Part shown: positions 20,564-26,624 of the stretch, in pieces
Layout of the letters: each line of letters opens with the position of its first letter
Numbering within the stretch: the stretch's first letter is position 1
Source of the DNA: an uncultured Acetobacteraceae bacterium
GTDB taxonomy: Bacteria > Pseudomonadota > Alphaproteobacteria > Acetobacterales > Acetobacteraceae
Assembly: GCA_937930165.1 (NCBI GenBank)
Contig: CALGVL010000425.1
Span: forward strand, 1-26,624
DNA length: 26,624 nucleotides
Direction: 5' to 3'
Position numbers and translations under genes: made by a program
The notes under the pieces: model-generated
Seen by the model: the letters and a program-made list of their open reading frames with translations, nothing else
Database searches by the model: none
Told to the model about the DNA's origin: nothing

Positions 20564-22966
20564 ATGCGGCCCCCGCGAAGGATAGGCATCTGGGCCGGAG
20601 GCGGGGGCGCGGTCCGGGCCGTCAAGCTGCTGCTCGTCGCCGTCGCGGGCTTCTTCATCCTCGCGGCCGCCTATACCTCCTCCCTGATCGTCGAGCGCCA
20701 GGACGCGCTGCGGAAGGTCTCCCGCTACAATGTCGCCTGGCTCGCCAGCCAGGCGGTCGTCGAACTGGCGAAGCTGCAGCAGCGGATCGCCGCCCATCAG
20801 GTGCCCGGCAGCAATGTGGGCCAGGACGAGGTCCAATTGCGCCTCGACATCCTGGCGAACCGCGTCGGGCTGCTGCGCGGCGGCGAGGTGGCGGAGCTGG
20901 TCGCCGGCAACCGGGAGCTCTGCGCCATCATCGACGAGCTCGCGGCGGCGGTGGAGGCGGCGCAGCCGCTGGTGGCCACAGACGATCCGGCCGCGCTCCG
21001 CACCCTGCAGGATCTGCTCTCGCCGCTGGAGCCGAAGCTGGCCAGGCTGGCCGCGGCCGCGAATGTCCATGGCGGCGACCAGGTGGCCGAGGACCAGCGC
21101 CATCTCAGCCGGCTGCACTGGATCTTCTCGGGGATCCTGTTGGCCCTGGCGTGCTGCGGCCTCGGCCTCTTCGGTCTGCTGCTCTGGCACAACCGGCTGC
21201 TGCAGCGGACGCATGGGGAATTGCTGGCCCGGACCGGGGAACTGCACACGCAGAATGAGCGCTTCGACGCCGCCCTGAACAACATGTCGCAGGCGCTGTG
21301 CATGGTGGATGCCGACCAGCGCCTGATCGTCTGCAACCGGCAGTACATGGAGCTGTTCGGCCTGTCGCCCGCGCAGGTGCGGCCGCGCACCCCGATGCAG
21401 GACATCCTGGCTGCCATCGTCTCCGCCGGTCACTACCCGCGGGAACTGGCGGAGGTGATCCATGAGGAGCAGCAGGCGCTGATCCGCGACCGGCTGCCGG
21501 CGAATTTCTTCCGGGAGCAGAGCGGCGGCCGGGCGCTGGCCGTGTCGCACCAGCCGATGCCCGGCGGCGGCTGGGTCGCCACCTATGAGGACATCACCGA
21601 GCGCCGGCGCGCCGAGGCGCGCATCGCCTATATGGCGCATCACGACGCCCTTACCGGCCTGCCGAACCGCCTCCTGTTCCGGGAGCGGATGGAGCAGGAA
21701 CTGGGTCGGCTGGACCGGCAGGGCGGCTGGCTGGCGGTGCTTTGCCTCGATATCGACCACTTCAAGAACGTCAACGACACCCTCGGCCACCCGGCCGGCG
21801 ACAAGCTGCTGCAGGCTGTGGCGCAGCGTCTGCGCGCCTGCGTGCGGGAGCCGGATACGGTCGCGCGGCTCAGCGGCGACGAGTTCGCCATCCTGCTGAC
21901 CGCCAGCGGCCAGCCCGCCTCGGTCCAGGCGCTGGCGGACCGGCTCCTCAAGGCGATCAGCGCGCCCTATGACATAGAGGGCCATCGCGTCGTCGCCACG
22001 GCCAGCATCGGCGCCGCCCTGGCGCCGGGCGACGGAGACAATGCCGACGAGCTGCTGAAGAATGCCGATATGGCGCTGTACCGCGCCAAGGCGGACGGCC
22101 GCGCCGCCTTCCGCTTCTTCGAGACGGAGATGCATGCCCGGCTGCAGACCCGCCTCGCCCTGGAGATGGACCTGCGGGAGGCGGTGGAGAAAGGCCAGCT
22201 CGAGGTCTTCTACCAGCCCCTGCTCGATCTGAAGCACGGGCGGATTGGCGGTTTCGAGGCCCTGCTGCGCTGGCGCCACCCCGAGCGCGGGCTGGTCTCC
22301 CCCGACCAATTCATCCCGCTCGCCGAGGAGACGGGCCTCATCCTGCCGATCGGCGAATGGGTGCTGCGGCGGGCCTGCACCGATGCGATGGGCTGGCCGG
22401 AGCATGTGAAGGTCGCGGTGAACCTCTCGGCCCGGCAGTTCAGGAGCCCCGACCTGGTGCAGGCAGTCTCCGCCGCGCTGGCGGAGACCGGCCTGCCGGC
22501 CGGCCGCCTGGAGCTGGAGGTCACCGAATCCGTGCTCCTGCAGGATGACGAGATGATCCTCGCCCTGCTGCACCGGCTGCGCGGGCTCGGGCTGCGCATC
22601 TCGCTGGACGATTTCGGCACGGGCTATTCCTCGCTCGGCTATCTGCGCACCTTCCCCTTCGACAAGATCAAGATCGACCAGTCCTTCGTCCGGGAGATGG
22701 AGGAGCGGCCGGATTGCGCCGCCATCGTCAATGCCGTCGCCGGGCTGGCCGCCAGCCTCGGCATGGCCGTGACCGCGGAAGGCGTCGAGACGGCCGAGCA
22801 ACTCCAGCAGCTTCGGGACGCCGGCTGCACGGAGGTGCAGGGCTATCTCGTCGGGCGCCCGAGGCCGGCGCCCGAGATCGTCTGGGCCGCCGGCGCCGCG
22901 GGCGAAACGGAGGGGGATGCCCCCGGCCTGCGCCGGACTGTGCTGCTGGACACGCTCCGGGGCTGA
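20564..22966 (+). CDS. membrane GGDEF-EAL protein with periplasmic and PAS domains
   Basis: An 800-residue inner-membrane protein of c-di-GMP turnover. TM1 is at about 18-43, a mostly helical periplasmic domain at 44-187, TM2 at about 188-208, a PAS-7 domain at about 232-345 (MSQALCMVDADQRLIVCNRQY), GGDEF at about 350-520 and EAL at about 530-770. The cyclase motif is SGDEF (437-441), a variant often still active. The EAL side keeps the catalytic set: EAL 565-567, NLSARQF, ELEVTES, DDFGTGYSSL (682-691), KIDQSF, AEGVET and a QGY motif. Either or both activities may be used. The ribosome site before the ATG at 20564 is poor, so translation may depend on the preceding gene. Confidence 0.93.
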   Translation: MRPPRRIGIWAGGGGAVRAVKLLLVAVAGFFILAAAYTSSLIVERQDALRKVSRYNVAWLASQAVVELAKLQQRIAAHQVPGSNVGQDEVQLRLDILANRVGLLRGGEVAELVAGNRELCAIIDELAAAVEAAQPLVATDDPAALRTLQDLLSPLEPKLARLAAAANVHGGDQVAEDQRHLSRLHWIFSGILLALACCGLGLFGLLLWHNRLLQRTHGELLARTGELHTQNERFDAALNNMSQALCMVDADQRLIVCNRQYMELFGLSPAQVRPRTPMQDILAAIVSAGHYPRELAEVIHEEQQALIRDRLPANFFREQSGGRALAVSHQPMPGGGWVATYEDITERRRAEARIAYMAHHDALTGLPNRLLFRERMEQELGRLDRQGGWLAVLCLDIDHFKNVNDTLGHPAGDKLLQAVAQRLRACVREPDTVARLSGDEFAILLTASGQPASVQALADRLLKAISAPYDIEGHRVVATASIGAALAPGDGDNADELLKNADMALYRAKADGRAAFRFFETEMHARLQTRLALEMDLREAVEKGQLEVFYQPLLDLKHGRIGGFEALLRWRHPERGLVSPDQFIPLAEETGLILPIGEWVLRRACTDAMGWPEHVKVAVNLSARQFRSPDLVQAVSAALAETGLPAGRLELEVTESVLLQDDEMILALLHRLRGLGLRISLDDFGTGYSSLGYLRTFPFDKIKIDQSFVREMEERPDCAAIVNAVAGLAASLGMAVTAEGVETAEQLQQLRDAGCTEVQGYLVGRPRPAPEIVWAAGAAGETEGDAPGLRRTVLLDTLRG

Positions 22967-22996
22967 GCCGGCCCGGTCAGCTTGCCAGGGCCGGCT
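22966..22996. terminator. stem-loop between convergent GGDEF-EAL and DUF1501 genes
   Basis: AGCCGGCCC (22966-22974) pairs with GGGCCGGCT (22988-22996) around a 13-base loop. It overlaps the last base of the GGDEF-EAL stop codon and lies 22 bases from the DUF1501 stop. There is no T-run. Confidence 0.5.
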
Positions 22997-23017
22997 GCGG
23001 CGGCCTGCCTGCCGGGT

Positions 23018-24202
23018 TCAGGCCCGGACCAGCCCGGCCAGGGCGGGGGCGGCGGCGCTGCCGGGGAAGGCCAGGGACACGGCTGCCTCGGGCAGGCGCA
23101 GATGGTCCCGCAGCAGGCCCTTGGCGACGCGGCGCAGGTCGAGCGTCGGCATCAGGTCCCGGCCCTCCAGCAGGCGGCCCTCGGCCAGTCCTGGCCAGTC
23201 GGTGACGACGCGGCCGCCCGCCACCGCGCCGCCGAGCAGGAAGGCGACCCCGCCGGTGCCGTGGTCCGTGCCCGTATTGCCGTTCACCCGCGCCGTGCGG
23301 CCGAATTCCGTGATGACCAGCACCGCCGTCCGTGCCCAGGCCGGGCCCAGTTCCTCCCGCAGGGCGGCGATGCCGTCATCCAGCGCGTGCAGCGCCGGCG
23401 CCAGCCGCTGCGGCTGCGCCGCATGCGTGTCCCAGCCGCCGAGCTCCATGGCCGCGACCCGCGGGCCATCGGCGGCGGCGAGCAACCGCCCCGCCGCAGC
23501 GGCGAGACGCGGGAAGGCACGGCGCTGCCGCTCCTCCGTGCTCGGGGCGCCGAGGGTCTGTGCGGCGAAACCACGGGCGCGCATGCCCTCGCCGACGACG
23601 CGGCCGAGCAGCGGATCGGTCGCATGCAATTCGGCGATGCGGTAGAGCAGCTCGGGCGCCGGCGGCTCCAGCCCCGGCGGCGCATAGGCGCTGACCGGCG
23701 TCTGCCCGCGCAGCAGCAGCGGCAGGCCGCCGCCGATCACGATCCCCGCCCGGACCTCCGCCGGGTTCGGCAGGCCGGCAAGGGCGCGGTTCAGCCAGCC
23801 GCTGGTCAGCCGCTCGCTGGCGCCGCTCTCCAGGAAGTCCTGCGCCTCGAAATGGCTGCGGCTGCGATAGGGGCCGGCGACCGCGTGCAACAGCAGCGCC
23901 TCCCCCGCCGCATAGAGCGCGTGCAGGGTGGGCAGGGCGGGGTGCAGGCCGAAGAAGCCGCCGAGGTCGAGCAGCCCGCCCTCCTGCCCCGGTTCCGGCA
24001 GCACCAGTGGCGCCCGCAGCCCGGCCAGCGCCGGGTCGCCATAGGGCTGGACCGCGTAGAGCCCATCCAGCGCGCCGCGGAGGATGACGACGACCAGCCG
24101 CCGCTCCCCCGCGGTCCGGGCGAAGGCGATACGCGTGCGGCCGGGTGCGGCGCTGGCCGCGAGGCCGAGCAGGAACCCGCGGCGGGTCAGGCGGAGGGTC
24201 AT
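23018..24202 (-). CDS. DUF1501 family secreted protein (Tat signal)
   Basis: A 394-residue protein beginning MTLRLTRRGFLLGLAASAAP, a twin-arginine signal (TRRGFLL). Family blocks are RRLVVVILRGALDGLYAV, YRSRSHFEAQDFLESG, GGWDTHAAQ, VLVITEFGRTARVNGN and TDHGTGGVAFLLGGAV, spread as in other DUF1501 members, which belong to the alkaline-phosphatase-like superfamily. Its activity is not known. The ATG at 24202 overlaps the DUF1800 stop by 4 bases (ATGA); the longer frame from 24406 is spurious. The product probably works outside the cytoplasm together with the DUF1800 protein. Confidence 0.9.
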   Translation of the reverse strand: MTLRLTRRGFLLGLAASAAPGRTRIAFARTAGERRLVVVILRGALDGLYAVQPYGDPALAGLRAPLVLPEPGQEGGLLDLGGFFGLHPALPTLHALYAAGEALLLHAVAGPYRSRSHFEAQDFLESGASERLTSGWLNRALAGLPNPAEVRAGIVIGGGLPLLLRGQTPVSAYAPPGLEPPAPELLYRIAELHATDPLLGRVVGEGMRARGFAAQTLGAPSTEERQRRAFPRLAAAAGRLLAAADGPRVAAMELGGWDTHAAQPQRLAPALHALDDGIAALREELGPAWARTAVLVITEFGRTARVNGNTGTDHGTGGVAFLLGGAVAGGRVVTDWPGLAEGRLLEGRDLMPTLDLRRVAKGLLRDHLRLPEAAVSLAFPGSAAAPALAGLVRA

Positions 24203-25500
24203 CGGTACATGAACTCCGGGCAGCCGAGGAGCAGGGTGATGGCGTCGCGCAGCGAGCCGGCGCGCGAGACGGCGGTGACGGTTTCGGCGCGCGCCAGGGG
24301 GCCGAGCGCCGCCGCCGCCACCTCCCGCGGGTCGGTCCGGCCAAGGCGGCCGGCGAGGGTGTAGGCCCAGTCGAATCGGCGCATCATCGCCTCCGGCGTC
24401 GCCCACTCCGCCGCGGTGTCGGGCCAGCCATTCGGCTGCGGCGCGGTCCAGAGCGGCTGGCCGAGGCCGGCAAGGCCGGTCAACACCATGGCCGCGCGCT
24501 CCGTCGGCAGGCCGGTGGCGCGGCAGGCCGCGAGCACATAATCGGCGGGGCTGCGGAATTTGGTCAGCGGCGGCTCCCAGGCCTGCGGCAGGCGGATCAG
24601 GGTGCGGGCGGCGGCGCCGAGATCGCCCCCGGTCTCCCGCAAGGTGTTCTCCACCGCCCGCACCGCCTCGGGCGGCGGCTGGTCGGCGACGAAATGCCGG
24701 ACCAGCCGGGTGGCGAGATGGCGCGCCGTGGCCGGATGCGCGGCGAGGAAGCGCAGCGCCGCCTCGCCCGCTTCCTCCCCGGCGCCGAATTCGCGGCCGA
24801 GCAGGCGCTTGGGGCCGGGCTCATGCGCGTTCGGGCGGAAGAGGTAGCCGAAGGGCTCCTGGGCCCGTGCCACGCTCCAGCCGGTCAGGATGCGGGCGAA
24901 TTCCTGCACATCCGCCTGGCTGTAGCCGCCGGCGGGCGAGAGGGTGTGCAGTTCCAGGATCTCGCGCGCCAGGTTCTCGTTCAGGCCGCGCCGGGTCCGC
25001 TGGCCGATGCGGCTGCCGGGGCCGACCGAACCGGCATTGTCGAGATAGAGCAGCATGGCCGGGTGGCGGGCGACCGCGACCAGCATGTCGGCGAAGCGGC
25101 CGGTCACATGCGGCCGGATCGCCTCGCGCTCATAGGCGCCGGCCAGGGCGCCGACGATGCTGGCGCGGCGGCTCACCGTGAAATGGTTCACCCAGAAATC
25201 AACCAGGCGCTCGCGGAAGGGCTGCACGGTGGTGAGGCGCCGCTCGGCCCAGGCCAGGGTCTCCGCCCGCATCAGGGAGGCTACCTGCCCCCGGCCCGGC
25301 AGGATGCCCCCGTTCCGCTGCCGCTCCTCAATATCCGCGGCGTGGGCGCGCAGCCCGTCCGCGGTGCTGGGGGCCGGGGGCAGCGGTGCCTCCTGGTCGA
25401 GCTGGGCCTCCAGCCATTCCCGGGGATCCTCCGGCAGCGCCTCCCCGAGCCTGGGGCCGAGGCCGAATCGGATCGCGGCGATATGCGCGGCGTGGGACAT
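24199..25500 (-). CDS. DUF1800 family protein
   Basis: A 433-residue helical protein, partner of DUF1501 in many genomes. Conserved blocks are IAAIRFGLGPR at the start, FRERLVDFWVNHFTVS (about 95-110), YEREAIRPHVTGRFADML, HPAMLLYLDNAGSVG, LNENLAREILELHTLS (about 173-188), YSQADVQEFARILTGWSV and the late FRSPADYVLAACRA. No signal peptide is obvious. The function of the pair is unknown; suggestions elsewhere range from exopolysaccharide to matrix roles. It is transcribed with DUF1501 and divergent from galE. Confidence 0.9.
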   Translation of the reverse strand: MSHAAHIAAIRFGLGPRLGEALPEDPREWLEAQLDQEAPLPPAPSTADGLRAHAADIEERQRNGGILPGRGQVASLMRAETLAWAERRLTTVQPFRERLVDFWVNHFTVSRRASIVGALAGAYEREAIRPHVTGRFADMLVAVARHPAMLLYLDNAGSVGPGSRIGQRTRRGLNENLAREILELHTLSPAGGYSQADVQEFARILTGWSVARAQEPFGYLFRPNAHEPGPKRLLGREFGAGEEAGEAALRFLAAHPATARHLATRLVRHFVADQPPPEAVRAVENTLRETGGDLGAAARTLIRLPQAWEPPLTKFRSPADYVLAACRATGLPTERAAMVLTGLAGLGQPLWTAPQPNGWPDTAAEWATPEAMMRRFDWAYTLAGRLGRTDPREVAAAALGPLARAETVTAVSRAGSLRDAITLLLGCPEFMYR

Positions 25501-25627
25501 GCGGAATGACTAGCACACCCCTTGCTTCGCACGGCATGGCAGACCGTAACGGAGAGTGCCAGCGGTGCCTTGCCACTGCCACACTGTCCTGCATCAGATG
25601 GCGCATTAAGGAGAAAGCACAGGCGGA

Positions 25628-26623
25628 ATGGCCCGTTATTTGGTGACTGGCGGGGCTGGCTATGTCGGCAGCCATCTGGTTCTGGCCCTGCTGGACCGGG
25701 GCGATCAGGTTGTGGTGCTGGACGACCTGCGGCAGGGGCACCGGGCGGCGGTGCCGGCCGGGGCGGAGCTGGTGGTGGCGGACCTTGCCGACCGGCGGCG
25801 GCTGGCGGAGGTGTTCGCCGCCTGGCGCTTCGAGGCGGTGTTCCACTTCGCTGCCCTGTCGCTGGTCGGCGAGAGCATGCGGGAGCCGCTGCGCTACTGC
25901 ATCGAGAATGTGGCGAACAGCCTCGGCCTGGCCGAGGCGGCGGTGCGGGCGGGCTGCCTGCGCTTCGTCCTCTCCTCCACCGCGGCCCTGTTCGGCGATC
26001 CGGCGCGCACGCCGATCGAGGAGGATGCGCCGCTTGCGCCCAGCAATGCCTATGGCGAGAGCAAGCTGATGGTCGAGCGCGGCCTGGCCTGGGCCGAGCG
26101 GGTGCACGGGCTGCGCTTTGCGGCGCTGCGCTACTTCAACGCGGCCGGGGCCGACCCGCAGGGGCGGATCGGCGAGGACCACGAGCCGGAGACGCATCTG
26201 ATCCCGCTGGCGATCGGCGCCGCGCTCGGCACCCGGCCGCCGCTGGTGGTCTTCGGCGATGACTACCCGACTCCGGATGGCACCTGCATCCGCGACTATG
26301 TGCATGTCAGTGACCTGGCCGAGGCGCATCTGCGGGTGCTGCCGCGGCTGGAGCAGGCGAGCTGCCGCTACAATCTCGGCAATGGCGCCGGCTACTCGGT
26401 GCGGCAGGTGATCGAGGCGGTGGAGCGCATCGGCGGCCGCCCGGTGCCGCACCGGATCGGCCCGCGCCGGGCAGGCGACCCGGCGGTGCTGGTCGCCGCC
26501 TCCGACCGGCTGCGCCGCGACACCGGCTGGAGCCCCCGCTTCACCCTCGACGACATCGTCCGCACCGCCTGGAACTGGCACGTCAGCCATCCCCACGGAT
26601 ACGGCGACCGCGGCCAGGACTGA
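25628..26623 (+). CDS. galE: UDP-glucose 4-epimerase GalE
   Basis: A 331-residue NAD-dependent short-chain-type epimerase interconverting UDP-glucose and UDP-galactose, supplying sugars for envelope polysaccharides. The NAD-binding Rossmann motif is YLVTGGAGYVGSHL (4-17). The catalytic SST (about 116-118) and Tyr-x3-Lys (NAYGESK, about 142-145) are present. Substrate-site blocks are RYFNAAGADPQGRIGEDH, THLIPLAI, PDGTCIRDYVHVSDLAEAH and YNLGNGAGYSV. AAGGAG lies 14 bases and GGCGG 2 bases before the ATG at 25628, so the ribosome site is not ideal. The stop is one base from the window end. Confidence 0.95.
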   Translation: MARYLVTGGAGYVGSHLVLALLDRGDQVVVLDDLRQGHRAAVPAGAELVVADLADRRRLAEVFAAWRFEAVFHFAALSLVGESMREPLRYCIENVANSLGLAEAAVRAGCLRFVLSSTAALFGDPARTPIEEDAPLAPSNAYGESKLMVERGLAWAERVHGLRFAALRYFNAAGADPQGRIGEDHEPETHLIPLAIGAALGTRPPLVVFGDDYPTPDGTCIRDYVHVSDLAEAHLRVLPRLEQASCRYNLGNGAGYSVRQVIEAVERIGGRPVPHRIGPRRAGDPAVLVAASDRLRRDTGWSPRFTLDDIVRTAWNWHVSHPHGYGDRGQD

Positions 26624-26624
26624 C

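Noticed and set aside
20537..22801. 754-codon frame opposite the GGDEF-EAL gene
   Set aside because: Antisense shadow of a gene with intact GGDEF and EAL motifs; the translation shows no domain features.
1..26624. tRNA, rRNA, CRISPR, insertion sequences, attachment sites
   Set aside because: Read for cloverleaf-like segments, regular repeats, transposase motifs and terminal inverted repeats; none was convincing.

Overview
The window is GC-rich chromosomal DNA with alphaproteobacterial marker genes: a TrcR-type (DUF1013) cell-cycle regulator, DUF1192 and DUF465/YdcH small proteins, cysteine-poor L31, and the purE-purK pair. Codon use and gene style fit Acetobacteraceae/Rhodospirillales (Roseomonas-like). 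This assignment is inferred from gene content; no rRNA, tRNA, phage, IS, integrase or CRISPR was seen.

Layout. 1-977 (-) is an OmpA-type outer-membrane protein cut by the window edge, followed by a near-identical fragment of its OmpA domain (1171-1441). 1490-3298 (-) is the ydcH-purE-purK operon. 3431-4619 holds a second YdcH-like gene, trcR and a DUF1192 gene. 4644-6994 is an XRE/MmyB-type regulator divergent from a MATE exporter, with a perfect palindrome between them. 7056-7958 (-) holds a small heat-shock gene behind a ROSE-like RNA thermometer, and rpmE. 8060-12054 (-) is a TRAP-type periplasmic binding protein whose gene overlaps a hybrid histidine kinase gene. 12241-14809 (-) is modABC (molybdate uptake). 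14930-17150 (-) is a sulfotransferase plus an HpnL/LPG-synthase-like membrane protein. 17517-18515 (-) is a 2-oxoglutarate/Fe(II) oxygenase. 18584-19788 (-) is folE plus a queD-like gene (7-deazapurine/pterin route). 19991-22966 (+) is a small exported molybdopterin-oxidoreductase-like protein plus a membrane GGDEF-EAL protein. 23018-25500 (-) is a DUF1800-DUF1501 pair. 25628-26623 (+) is galE.

Themes. Two loci share one design: a small exported ligand- or cofactor-binding-type protein is encoded directly before a membrane sensor with an extracytoplasmic domain and a cytoplasmic PAS domain, once feeding a phosphorelay and once feeding c-di-GMP turnover. Several operons show stop/start overlaps (purE/purK, modA/modB, modB/modC, folE/queD, DUF1800/DUF1501, TRAP protein/kinase, sulfotransferase/flippase). 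The most distinctive non-coding signals are a perfect 12-bp inverted repeat covering both possible modA start codons, the anti-Shine-Dalgarno hairpin before hsp20, and the 13-bp palindrome between the MmyB-type regulator and the MATE gene.

No clearly new defence, mobile or secretion system is visible. The best candidates for undescribed biology are the two sensor pairs, the sulfotransferase-flippase pair and the modA leader hairpin.
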